This document shows, piece after piece, positions 1 through 7,456 of a stretch of DNA of 19,824 nt. The position numbers and the translations under genes are program-made. Within the stretch, counting starts at the first letter, position 1; each line of letters opens with the position of its first letter. Location of the stretch: the NCBI GenBank assembly GCA_002412595.1, contig DHVJ01000041.1, forward strand, positions 1 to 19,824, given 5' to 3'. The DNA comes from Anaerolineaceae bacterium UBA5211 (GTDB taxonomy: Bacteria > Chloroflexota > Anaerolineae > Anaerolineales > Anaerolineaceae). Below the pieces are notes generated by a model. That model was not told the origin of the DNA. It saw only the letters and a program-made list of their open reading frames with translations, and did no database searches.

Positions 1-23
1 CCGCCACCTTTTTTATGTGCCAT
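1..23 (-). CDS. rpmA: 50S ribosomal protein L27, N-terminal fragment
   Basis: The first seven codons on the minus strand read MAHKKGG, the characteristic N-terminus of bacterial L27, and the gene then runs off the left edge. L27 reaches the peptidyl-transferase centre of the 50S subunit. An AAGGAAG ribosome-binding site sits six bases before the ATG. It lies 84 bp downstream of rplU, the usual rplU-rpmA pairing, so both are probably made from the rplU promoter. Only a fragment is visible; the identification rests on the N-terminal motif plus the neighbour. Confidence 0.88.
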
Positions 24-107
24 AACTCACTTCCTTTTTGAACGATTATTCAATCAGCAGAATAATTAATTTTCTTTATAGCTACTCTCTCAAGCAACCC
101 GGCTGCT

Positions 108-647
108 TTATTTTTTCTCAGCGGGCTTCTTGGTCGCAGCAGGTTTCTTAGCTGCAGCAGATTTAGTAGTCGTGGTCTTCTTGGCAGCCGGCTTTGCAGT
201 TGTTGAAGCTTTGGCTGTCGATTTTTTCGCTGCGCTGCTCGTTGTCTTTTTCGCGGTGCTGGCAGCTGGTTTTGCAGCTGTTTCTTTTTTCACTACCGGT
301 TCTTCTTCTTTAGCGGGTTTTACAGTTTTCCCTGCGAAAGCAATTGAATCCACCATCACACGAGTATATTTCTGGCGGTGACCGGTCTTCACACGATAAC
401 GTTGTTTGGCGCGATATTTGAAGACAATGATCTTGGGGCCTTTGAAGTGTTCTATGATGGTTGTGTCAACGGAAACATTGGAAAGATATGGCGTACCAAT
501 TTCCACATTCTCATCGTCAACCAACAACAATACTTTGTCGAAGGTTTTTTTCTTACCTACCTCATCGGGCAGCAAGTCAACTTCGATATAGCTGCCTTCG
601 ACAGCTTTATACTGTTTGCCACCACTATCTACAATTGCATATAACAT
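108..647 (-). CDS. rplU: 50S ribosomal protein L21 with long Lys/Ala/Thr-rich C-terminal tail
   Basis: L21 binds 23S rRNA in the large ribosomal subunit. Residues 1-105 form the normal domain: the start MLYAIVDSGGKQYKA and the rRNA-binding signature KYRAKQRYRVKTGHRQKYTR (residues 78-97). The family is usually about 100-105 residues. This one has 179, because residues from about 110 form a low-complexity tail of Lys, Ala and Thr with an acidic EEE patch near its start. The tail has no stop or frameshift and remains highly basic, so it could contact rRNA like the histone-like tails seen on some actinobacterial and Chloroflexota proteins; that role is inference. The ATG is preceded by GGAGAAG. 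The gene has its own promoter and leader and is followed by rpmA. Confidence 0.98.
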   Translation of the reverse strand: MLYAIVDSGGKQYKAVEGSYIEVDLLPDEVGKKKTFDKVLLLVDDENVEIGTPYLSNVSVDTTIIEHFKGPKIIVFKYRAKQRYRVKTGHRQKYTRVMVDSIAFAGKTVKPAKEEEPVVKKETAAKPAASTAKKTTSSAAKKSTAKASTTAKPAAKKTTTTKSAAAKKPAATKKPAEKK

Positions 648-688
648 ATAGCTTCTCCAATCTTCACTTCACCGTGAACTACGCGAAT

Positions 689-749
689 CAACGCCCAGTA
701 ACGGGGAAGTTGGAATACATAATTTTACCCCAGCAACCTACCGCTGGGG
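689..749 (-). promoter_or_regulatory. Structured 5' leader of rplU: two stem-loops
   Basis: On the minus strand the predicted transcript begins near 755 and quickly enters a perfect 7-bp stem, CCCCAGC (749-743) with GCTGGGG (734-728), closing an 8-nt loop. A second, imperfect stem follows (712-689): CAAC/GTTG outside and CCC/GGG inside. About 40 nt then lead to the rplU start. The first stem is followed by TAAAATT rather than a U-run, so it is a poor intrinsic terminator. Because it lies downstream of the rplU promoter, it belongs to the rplU leader rather than to the 3' end of selB. Ribosomal-protein leaders often bind their own product and control translation; that role here is inference. 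Confidence 0.5.
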
Positions 750-761
750 CAAGCGTTTGCA

Positions 762-790
762 ATTATATATTACGTCTTTCGCAATGTCAA
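762..790 (-). promoter_or_regulatory. Sigma-70-type consensus promoter of rplU-rpmA
   Basis: On the minus strand the -35 box is TTGACA (790-785) and the -10 box is TATAAT (767-762), separated by exactly 17 nt; both hexamers match the consensus perfectly. The selB stop codon TGA (789-787) lies inside the -35 box, so selB coding sequence ends in the promoter. Transcription should start near 755, giving a leader of about 108 nt. A match this good is expected of a strong constitutive ribosomal-protein promoter. Boundaries are by inspection only. Confidence 0.85.
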
Positions 791-2673
791 CCTGTGGATA
801 ATTTACGGACATCACCCTCCCGAACAGTGACATCTTGTTTATCCAGGTATTCCAGATAAGCCAGCGCATATTTACGGCTGGTCTGGAAAAGATCTCGGAA
901 TTGACCTAAGGTGATAGATGGCTCTTTCTTGAAATATGCGATTGTTTCAGCCTTTAGACGGTCATACGCTTGTGGCAAAATCGCAATATCTTCTTTCAAA
1001 AAGAATAAATACCTTTTATCGATCATTGCTGAAATGATTTCATTATCGTATTTTTCCCGCATTTCACGCAGGGAAGGCGGTTGTAAAGGATTGACAGAAA
1101 ATTCGTTCAGAATTATCTGGATAGTCGCCTGTTCTTTTTCCGAAAAATGGACTTCATAATTAGACAGTCCAACCTTCTCCCCTTTGTACGCCAATAATCC
1201 TTCACGAATCAATTCCTCAAGAATCAAATTGAACGATCGCTGTGGAATTTTTAATTGTTCCCACAATTCCTTGCGGGGCATGCCTGCTCGCAGAGGGTGT
1301 TGTTGATAATAATCTTCACAAATCCATGTGATCTTTTCTTTTAATAGCACCCAATTCGTCTTACTGATGAGCAGCGTATCTTTAATTCCAGCGGCTTCAA
1401 TTCTGAGGATGTCCTGTGGTGTTAAAGCATTAACCAATTCTCGGGTTTTATCAGCTTCAAAACCACTGACTTTTATAAAATCCTGAAAAGTCACCGCGCC
1501 ACATTTCTCTAGGTTTGATAACAAAACTTCCTCATCAGAACCTGAATCCATTAATTCCATCTTCGAGACCGAGTCATCAGCGAAACGTTTATAGCGTTTA
1601 GTTGATCGTGGGTTCAAGACTTCCCCACCAGCAACCGTTTCTGGCGGGGATGGTCGGCGTAAAATGAAGCGGTCTTTTTTTTCGACTACCACCGCATCCT
1701 CAAATTCAAGCTGCACCCAGCCGCTCTCACCAGGTCGAATTTCTTTCTTACCAATGACTCGCACCCGAACAATGGATTGGGCAGTACCGATAAAACATTT
1801 TAGGAAATCATTATGTGCGATTTTTCCACTCCTGTCAGCCAGCATCTCAATCTTGGCGTCAATCCTGCGGCTGGCCGAATAATCGCCCGGCAAAACCACC
1901 ACCTCACCCCTTTTCACATCTTCTTTTTCCACACCGGCGAGATTAATTGCCGTGCGGTTACCCGGAAAAGCAGTTTCCACCTTTTTTTTATGGCTTTGAA
2001 TACTGCGAATGCGGGAAGTTTTTTTGTCAGGCAAAATCTCCACAAGCTGCCCGCTGTGAAATTCACCATTCAACAACGTTCCAGTGACTATGGTGCCAAA
2101 ACCTTTCAGAGTAAAAACCCGGTCAATCGGCAGCCTGGGTTTCCCGGAATTGCGTTTAGGCGGACATTGGAGCAGAATTTTTTCAATCGATTCGGAAAGG
2201 TCACTCAAGCCCTCTTTGGTATAGGCCGATACGCGCATAATTTCCGTGCCTGCCAAAAAGCTTCCCTGCACAAGGTTTTGGATATCCATCTCAACCAATT
2301 CCAGCCACTCAGGATCTTCCACCAAATCTATTTTGGTAAGTACGATGATTCCGTATTGGATATTCAATAATTTGAGAATGGCCAGATGTTCCCGGGTTTG
2401 CGGCATCACACCTTCATCTGCCGCGATGATAAGCAGAACGGCATCAATTCCACCAACCCCTGCCAGCATATTATCAATGAAATCACGATGCCCGGGTACA
2501 TCCACAATACCCACCTCATTGCCGGAGGGCAAGCGATACCAGGCAAACCCCAGATCGATCGTCATCTGACGATCTTTCTCTTCTTTCAGCCTATCAGGAT
2601 CAATTCCAGTTAGCGCTTTTACAAGAGTAGATTTACCATGGTCCACATGACCTGCGGTTCCCAGAACATACAT
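787..2673 (-). CDS. selB: Selenocysteine-specific translation elongation factor SelB
   Basis: SelB is a GTPase that delivers Sec-tRNA to in-frame UGA codons marked by a SECIS hairpin. At 628 residues it has the usual length. G1 is GHVDHGKST (residues 8-16), the switch region is MTIDLGFA (37-44), G3 is DVPGH (58-62), G4 is TKID (113-116) and G5 is SA (149-150). The stretch NMLAGVGGIDAVLLIIAADEG follows G3 and is typical of SelB rather than EF-Tu. Beta-barrel domains occupy the middle, and the last 250 or so residues have the charged helical character of the SECIS-binding winged helices. The ATG lies 9 bp after the coiled-coil gene with no clear Shine-Dalgarno, suggesting coupled translation. 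No selA, selC or selenoprotein with an in-frame UGA is visible here. The gene implies that the organism makes selenoproteins elsewhere. Confidence 0.97.
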   Translation of the reverse strand: MYVLGTAGHVDHGKSTLVKALTGIDPDRLKEEKDRQMTIDLGFAWYRLPSGNEVGIVDVPGHRDFIDNMLAGVGGIDAVLLIIAADEGVMPQTREHLAILKLLNIQYGIIVLTKIDLVEDPEWLELVEMDIQNLVQGSFLAGTEIMRVSAYTKEGLSDLSESIEKILLQCPPKRNSGKPRLPIDRVFTLKGFGTIVTGTLLNGEFHSGQLVEILPDKKTSRIRSIQSHKKKVETAFPGNRTAINLAGVEKEDVKRGEVVVLPGDYSASRRIDAKIEMLADRSGKIAHNDFLKCFIGTAQSIVRVRVIGKKEIRPGESGWVQLEFEDAVVVEKKDRFILRRPSPPETVAGGEVLNPRSTKRYKRFADDSVSKMELMDSGSDEEVLLSNLEKCGAVTFQDFIKVSGFEADKTRELVNALTPQDILRIEAAGIKDTLLISKTNWVLLKEKITWICEDYYQQHPLRAGMPRKELWEQLKIPQRSFNLILEELIREGLLAYKGEKVGLSNYEVHFSEKEQATIQIILNEFSVNPLQPPSLREMREKYDNEIISAMIDKRYLFFLKEDIAILPQAYDRLKAETIAYFKKEPSITLGQFRDLFQTSRKYALAYLEYLDKQDVTVREGDVRKLSTG

Positions 2674-2682
2674 ATTGGTTTT

Positions 2683-3843
2683 CTAACGATTGGATTTTAT
2701 CTCTCCAAACGCATCCATCCAACCATTAACCATATTGGTCAGACCTTGCATTCCTTTTTGAATTTCACGGCTCATTAAAATAAGCACTTCTTGCATCTCA
2801 TGGGTGCTATCTTCCACAACCAACATTCTCTCTTTTATCTTCTCTAATTGTTCCCCTAGAGATAACTGTTTTTCATCAAATACAACAGAAATGTTGGACC
2901 ATTTCTTTTCCGAATCGGATTTATAAGTGGTCCATTCCTGCCTGAATTTTTCATCAAGCAGCCGGTATAACTCGGTTACTTCGTTAATTCGCCGATCAAA
3001 GCGCTGCGTTATCTCTTCAAAGGTGGCTTTGGTTTTATTCAGTTCAAGTTGCTGGTTTTGCAATTCAGGAAGCAGACGATAAACTTGCTTGATGGCTTCT
3101 TCAAATTGTTGCTGCCATTCTTTCCATACTCTTTCGTATTCGCGCTGGCTGATTGTTTGCTGTTCAATAAAATCAAGATAGGATTGTTTTCGGTCTGATT
3201 CAGCATTCACGACTTCAGACAAACGACTATCGTTTGTACGGACATCATTTAAGATGATATCCTGTTTCAATCGGACCTCATCCTGTCTTTTCTTGAATGT
3301 CTCAACCTCTTCGGAAAAACTTTCCAGTTTTTTCTTATATTGGCTGAATTCATTAAAAAGCAACGACAAATTGCCCTTGACTTCATCATCTCCCCGGGTC
3401 CTTTCATTGATAGAAGTCTCAAGCTCCTTGAACCGCTGTAATAATCGTGCGGTGTCTTCATTATGAAGTTGAAGCTTCTTATCAAAATCCTTAGTCACTT
3501 CCGGACGTACTTTTTCAACAGCGATATTTAACGCCTTAATTTCATCTCGCTGCAGATTCTCCCTCATTTTCTGATCCGATACAATTTGTTTTTGCGTTTC
3601 ATCAATTTTACGGTTTAAATCAATTTGTAATTTATTTATCGAAGGCTCATAATGGCCAAGACCAGCTACAGTCGTACCTATGCGATCTATATCTTTCTTT
3701 TGTTCTCGGACAGTGGTTAAAAAATTATTGATCTTTTCTTCCAAATTATTCGTTTTTGCGGTTTGAGCTGTTAATGCTTTTTTCAGCATGGTAATTTCAT
3801 TTTCTAATTCATTGATTTTTTGGGCCGTTTTTTCAGTTTCCAT
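2683..3843 (-). CDS. Hypothetical soluble coiled-coil protein
   Basis: I do not recognise the family. The 386-residue product is almost entirely charged and helical, rich in Glu, Lys, Gln and Arg with heptad-like hydrophobic spacing from the first residues to about 355. A slightly more hydrophobic tail follows (VLILMSREIQKGMQGLTNMV region). There is no signal peptide, membrane segment or Cys cluster, so it should be cytoplasmic and elongated. An internal region rich in aromatic residues (around 225-260, with W, Y and F) interrupts the regular repeat. The ATG is preceded by AAAGGT. It sits between the membrane-arm-like trio and selB, only 9 bp before the latter. That suggests shared transcription but not function. 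SMC-like or tropomyosin-like database hits would reflect composition only. Confidence 0.88.
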   Translation of the reverse strand: METEKTAQKINELENEITMLKKALTAQTAKTNNLEEKINNFLTTVREQKKDIDRIGTTVAGLGHYEPSINKLQIDLNRKIDETQKQIVSDQKMRENLQRDEIKALNIAVEKVRPEVTKDFDKKLQLHNEDTARLLQRFKELETSINERTRGDDEVKGNLSLLFNEFSQYKKKLESFSEEVETFKKRQDEVRLKQDIILNDVRTNDSRLSEVVNAESDRKQSYLDFIEQQTISQREYERVWKEWQQQFEEAIKQVYRLLPELQNQQLELNKTKATFEEITQRFDRRINEVTELYRLLDEKFRQEWTTYKSDSEKKWSNISVVFDEKQLSLGEQLEKIKERMLVVEDSTHEMQEVLILMSREIQKGMQGLTNMVNGWMDAFGEIKSNR

Positions 3844-3861
3844 TATTACCTTTTTAAAAAC

Positions 3862-3876
3862 CTAAACTTTGTTTAG
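3862..3876 (-). terminator. Weak AT-rich hairpin with U-run between the membrane trio and the coiled-coil gene
   Basis: On the minus strand CTAAAC-AAA-GTTTAG is a perfect 6-bp inverted repeat followed by GTTTTT. This is the layout of an intrinsic terminator, but the stem has only two G-C pairs and a 3-nt loop, so it is weak. Read-through into the coiled-coil gene is likely. The same half-site CTAAAC recurs in the palindromes upstream of the BMP lipoprotein gene, so an operator is an alternative reading. Confidence 0.35.
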
Positions 3877-3886
3877 TTATTTCTTT

Positions 3887-5296
3887 TTACCGAACAAGGA
3901 ATTCAAAACTTTTCAAAATCTGGTTGAAACTGGGGAAAATCATATTCGGTATTAATCCAGCCAGTACCGTGACAACAAGGACTGCTGCCAGAAATTTATT
4001 TTCCTTAATATCATCAAGAATTGAAACCGAATCGAACTCATCTGCTAACGGTTGCATTATAACCATAAAAATGCGCAAAAAAGAAATTGACAGCAGGGCA
4101 TTACTTCCAATGATCAACCCGGTGATTACTGTAGAATTCTTTGCAGTTTCTTGATATAGAGATTGAACAGGTAAAAATCCGACAGTCAAGGGCATGCCTG
4201 TAATAGAAAAGAGCGCAATCAATATAGCCAATGAAGCAATCGGGAATCTATAAAAAAGAGATTCCAGATCGCTTGTGTTTTCAATCTCATTTTTCTTTTC
4301 AATTACCAGAAAAGCCGCCATTAATAAAAACAGACTGACAAATCGCGGAAGCAGCAATTCAGCAAAATTTTGAAAACCTTGATTTGAATTTAATCCCAGA
4401 GCAATCAATAATAAACCACTATATGTAATTGTGAGATATCCAATCAACTTTTTTACCTGAGTTTGAAAGGTCGCCCAAATCGCGCCCGTGAAAGTCATGA
4501 CCAAACCAAACAGCAAAAGTGCTTGATAAACCAGATCGTAATCCCGCAGCCATACAAATCCATTCAGGTATTTTAATAAGATGATAAATATGGCAAAAGG
4601 CAGGATTGCTAAAATATATAATCCGTCAGGAATTTCAGATTCTTCTGCAATTAATGGTATCCAGGAATGGAAAGGGAAAATGCCCAACCAGAACACAAAC
4701 CCAAACCCTAAAAGAACAGTGGCTTGAATAAGTTGAGTGTCATTTACCGGGCTTGTTTCACCACCCGCCAGGTACCACCCAGCGAGTAAAATAAAAGGCA
4801 CTCCAAGGGTAAAAAATATCAAAGCTCGGATAATCCCTTTGGATTTTCCGGTATTTAAATCCACCGCGATCATACTACCGATGATGACCGCAACTTCAAT
4901 TAGAAGTGCTGAATAGAGGAACGGTTCAACAGCATTAGCTGCCAGGAGCAAACTTGTCAGGGTCAGACCGAGCGGAATGATTTTTGACTGCTTATTGTTG
5001 ATAAGCAATGTTCCTGACCAGGCCGCCAGAACAGTGTAAAAAATACCGATGATAAACTTATCCGAATTATTAAATTCAAAACTCCGCCCAAGAAAGTTAA
5101 ATGTCGATTCCAGGTTGATTGACAACCCCTGGGCAGAATCAAATTCTCCAAAATGAACAACCAAGAGCAAGAAAACCAGCAGCAGGCAAAAAACGGTCTG
5201 GATTAATGCAGCCATTTGGTAATTTTTTCTGGCAAAGACCAACGCAATTGATACGAGGAATGGAAGGATAATCCAAATAAAAGGTGCACTCATCAT
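3887..5296 (-). CDS. NuoN/NuoM/MrpD-like membrane protein (proton-translocating-subunit fold)
   Basis: A 469-residue polytopic membrane protein, roughly 13-14 hydrophobic segments by eye. It resembles the antiporter-like subunits of complex I, Mrp antiporters and group 4 hydrogenases. Visible landmarks are a TM5-type glutamate in ALLIEVAVII (E134), the segment FPFHSWIP (residues 207-214) matching the family's PxHxWxP, and KKLIGYLTITYSG (282-294) matching KKLIAYSSVSHMG. The lysine normally five residues before that proline in TM7 appears to be Trp (W203), and the usual TM8 His appears to be Tyr (Y292). If that alignment is right, part of the canonical proton path is missing. The start overlaps the stop of the upstream gene by 4 bp (ATGA). 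No NADH, FeS or quinone-module genes are nearby. Transport function is not established. Confidence 0.85.
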   Translation of the reverse strand: MMSAPFIWIILPFLVSIALVFARKNYQMAALIQTVFCLLLVFLLLVVHFGEFDSAQGLSINLESTFNFLGRSFEFNNSDKFIIGIFYTVLAAWSGTLLINNKQSKIIPLGLTLTSLLLAANAVEPFLYSALLIEVAVIIGSMIAVDLNTGKSKGIIRALIFFTLGVPFILLAGWYLAGGETSPVNDTQLIQATVLLGFGFVFWLGIFPFHSWIPLIAEESEIPDGLYILAILPFAIFIILLKYLNGFVWLRDYDLVYQALLLFGLVMTFTGAIWATFQTQVKKLIGYLTITYSGLLLIALGLNSNQGFQNFAELLLPRFVSLFLLMAAFLVIEKKNEIENTSDLESLFYRFPIASLAILIALFSITGMPLTVGFLPVQSLYQETAKNSTVITGLIIGSNALLSISFLRIFMVIMQPLADEFDSVSILDDIKENKFLAAVLVVTVLAGLIPNMIFPSFNQILKSFEFLVR

Positions 5297-5868
5297 TCAA
5301 CCCCTTCGTTAAAAGCACCTTCCAAATAACTTCCCAGGACACAAATCGATATCACAATCAAAGCATAAAGAGCTGTGACCAGCGCTGAACCTTCCAGCGA
5401 AGAATAAATGATATCGAAGCCGCTCAGAAGGGTCAACAATCCAACCACGACATTGAATATCTTTTGATCAGTGCTAAATTTAATCAATCCGCATATCAAA
5501 AACACCATACCGATAAACAGGTTGGTATATTCAATTGGCAGCCAGGCATTTAATCGATTAATTGTTGCCGCTACGATTAACCAGGATAGGATTGCGAGTA
5601 GTAAGATAAATATCCGTGAGGACGGGCTTCCAATTAATTCATTCTTTTCTTCAGTGTTCATTTCCACTGAGCTCAATATAACTATACCAATTAATCCAGA
5701 GAGCAACTTTACAGCTGCCAAAGGCAGCGGCCAGATTTGTACGATAAGGATAAAACCGATTAGGTAGCTCATGGCTAATCCAAATATAGACCAACGCCAG
5801 TCCCGGGGAACCAGGACGACAACTGTAACCCCAAGTGAAAAGAAAATCAGGAGAGAATTAATAATCAT
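5293..5868 (-). CDS. HyfE/NuoK/MrpC-like small membrane protein
   Basis: A 191-residue protein with about six hydrophobic segments. The last 60 residues (GLLTLLSGFDIIYSSLEGSA and the following ALVTALYALIVI stretch) resemble the NuoK/MrpC/HyfE family. In that family a glutamate in a GxE context lies in the second helix and a plpqALVLTaIVI-like helix follows; here the acidic residue is D152. The N-terminal half fits the longer HyfE form better than the roughly 100-residue NuoK. It overlaps the next gene by 4 bp and starts 4 bp after the upstream one, so the three membrane proteins are probably made together as a complex. The similarity is weak and judged by eye. Confidence 0.7.
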   Translation of the reverse strand: MIINSLLIFFSLGVTVVVLVPRDWRWSIFGLAMSYLIGFILIVQIWPLPLAAVKLLSGLIGIVILSSVEMNTEEKNELIGSPSSRIFILLLAILSWLIVAATINRLNAWLPIEYTNLFIGMVFLICGLIKFSTDQKIFNVVVGLLTLLSGFDIIYSSLEGSALVTALYALIVISICVLGSYLEGAFNEGVE

Positions 5869-5872
5869 CGCT

Positions 5873-7450
5873 TTAACCGGTTCGCAGCAATGTGACTAAT
5901 AAAGCCAAAAACACAATCGACCAAAGAATACCGCCTTCGCCTTCCATCAGGTTCGAAAATCCATTCACGAATGGCCTGATTCTTTCGGTCAGAATGGAAG
6001 TTCCGTGAATAAGCCAATCAAAACTCAAGATATTTTCAATCCGTTTCTGTGTAATCGATCGCTCAAATTCTGGCATTTCCTCATGTGCTTTCTGAGACTT
6101 TCTGCGCTGCCAAAATATATAACCGAAGCCTGCCGCACTAACAAGCAGGCCGGCCCACCAATTCGATATTTCGTTAAGCAGCGATCCGGCCGAACGATAT
6201 GCGATTATAACAATTGCTAATAAGCTAAACACCAGGGCGATCAAGTAATTTAATTGCGAGGATGAATCCAAATCATCAAATTGTTCTTTCTCCATAGCAA
6301 AGTAGGTATAAGAACCGATTAAAAATAATACATGAAAAACCAGAATAAAAATTGCGGAAAATTTGAAACCGGATGTGAATAACAGACTGTTTCCATAACT
6401 GGTCAGCGTGAATGGAATTCCCATCATGGAAATGATCATAAAAATCTGAAAGAATCGCGTGGATTTACCGCGATGACTGAAAAGCACCAGCCAGCTTCCG
6501 CCCAACAGCAATAATACCAACCAGGGAACCAAATCCTGATGGCTTCCCGTTATGAAACGGAAAATTATAGACGCAGTAAATGCAAGCGATAAATAATAGA
6601 TGCCTTTTAATTCATCTCGGGATCGCATCCACAAAACACCAAAATAAAACATTCCACCAATCGTAATAACGCTAATGAGTAAATAAGACAAAAACGGAAT
6701 ATCACCTTCCGGAAGTTTGGCGATTAAGAACATACTACTAATAAATGGTATAAGGTAAAACATTATATTAGTAACTGTCTCAATTTCCTTTTTGCCTTTA
6801 GTTGGAAATCGGTACGGTAGCACACCGCTGTGCAAGATCGCCGCGGTGAGGAACAATCCGCTGGAAGAAACCGGAATGTTTTCTAATAAAAGAATTTGAT
6901 TATTTCCGCTTGAGATTGCCGTAGCGTAGATTAATAGGAGGCTACCAGCAAACTTGAAAATCATGGGAGTGAGAATCTGTGTAACGGTATTTTTCTTTTG
7001 AAAGAATAAATCGTAAGCCAAATTGCCAATGTCCATAGCTGTCCAGGCAATAATGACTGTCCAGAGATCCGCAGCGGTGATTACTGCATAAGCCACAGCA
7101 ACCTCACCTGCTTCAAGGACCCAATAAATAAAATCTCTGTTTAATTCCTGTTTGGCGCCTGAAACTAACAAAAAAGCAATATGAACGGTTAACAACGTTA
7201 ATATGAGGGGCCAATTCGTTGAATTGATACTAAAGGTTAAATTGATCCGCGCATTATCCGCCGAAAACCAATTCTCGATCATAAAAGAGATTACACCGTC
7301 GTGCGGAACGACCAGGGTGGAAAGCCATAACAAAACGCTCACCGCTGCCATGATCATCCATACACGCGATAAAACCACTTGCCGCTTACGAAGAATGTAA
7401 GCGGCGATAGTGCTAACGACTAAGATAATAAAAATCGCGGCAACCAGCAT
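5873..7450 (-). CDS. Divergent NuoL/NuoM-like membrane protein
   Basis: A 525-residue polytopic membrane protein with about 14 hydrophobic segments. Three stretches align with complex I/Hyf antiporter-like subunits: AADLWTVIIAWTAMD (residues 126-140) with the TM5 motif, LTAAILHSGVLP (201-212) with TM7, and RDELKGIYYLSLAF (278-291) with the DxKKxLAYSS motif. The TM5 glutamate that usually follows Trp is Thr (T137) and the TM7 lysine appears to be His (H207), while K282 is kept. The C-terminus ends with an amphipathic stretch and a final helix (EGEGGILWSIVFLALLV), as in some Hyf/NuoL-like proteins of Chloroflexota. It starts 6 bp after the hydantoinase stop and 4 bp before the HyfE-like gene, placing it in the same transcription unit. 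It could be a scaffold rather than an ion pump. Confidence 0.75.
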   Translation of the reverse strand: MLVAAIFIILVVSTIAAYILRKRQVVLSRVWMIMAAVSVLLWLSTLVVPHDGVISFMIENWFSADNARINLTFSINSTNWPLILTLLTVHIAFLLVSGAKQELNRDFIYWVLEAGEVAVAYAVITAADLWTVIIAWTAMDIGNLAYDLFFQKKNTVTQILTPMIFKFAGSLLLIYATAISSGNNQILLLENIPVSSSGLFLTAAILHSGVLPYRFPTKGKKEIETVTNIMFYLIPFISSMFLIAKLPEGDIPFLSYLLISVITIGGMFYFGVLWMRSRDELKGIYYLSLAFTASIIFRFITGSHQDLVPWLVLLLLGGSWLVLFSHRGKSTRFFQIFMIISMMGIPFTLTSYGNSLLFTSGFKFSAIFILVFHVLFLIGSYTYFAMEKEQFDDLDSSSQLNYLIALVFSLLAIVIIAYRSAGSLLNEISNWWAGLLVSAAGFGYIFWQRRKSQKAHEEMPEFERSITQKRIENILSFDWLIHGTSILTERIRPFVNGFSNLMEGEGGILWSIVFLALLVTLLRTG

Positions 7451-7456
7451 AAATCC

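Noticed and set aside
94..118. Hairpin AAGCA...TGCTT followed by a T-run on the plus strand, like an intrinsic terminator
   Set aside because: No plus-strand gene lies upstream to terminate. The T-run is the reverse of the AAA/AAG lysine codons and stop of rplU, and on the minus strand the stem has no U-run.
130..381. Plus-strand open frame opposite rplU encoding a hydrophobic Ala/Val/Phe-rich protein
   Set aside because: It is the complement of the Lys/Ala/Thr-rich L21 tail; composition explains the absence of stops.
728..749. GC-rich hairpin read as a terminator for selB
   Set aside because: It lies downstream of a perfect-consensus rplU promoter and is not followed by a U-run, so it is treated as part of the rplU leader.
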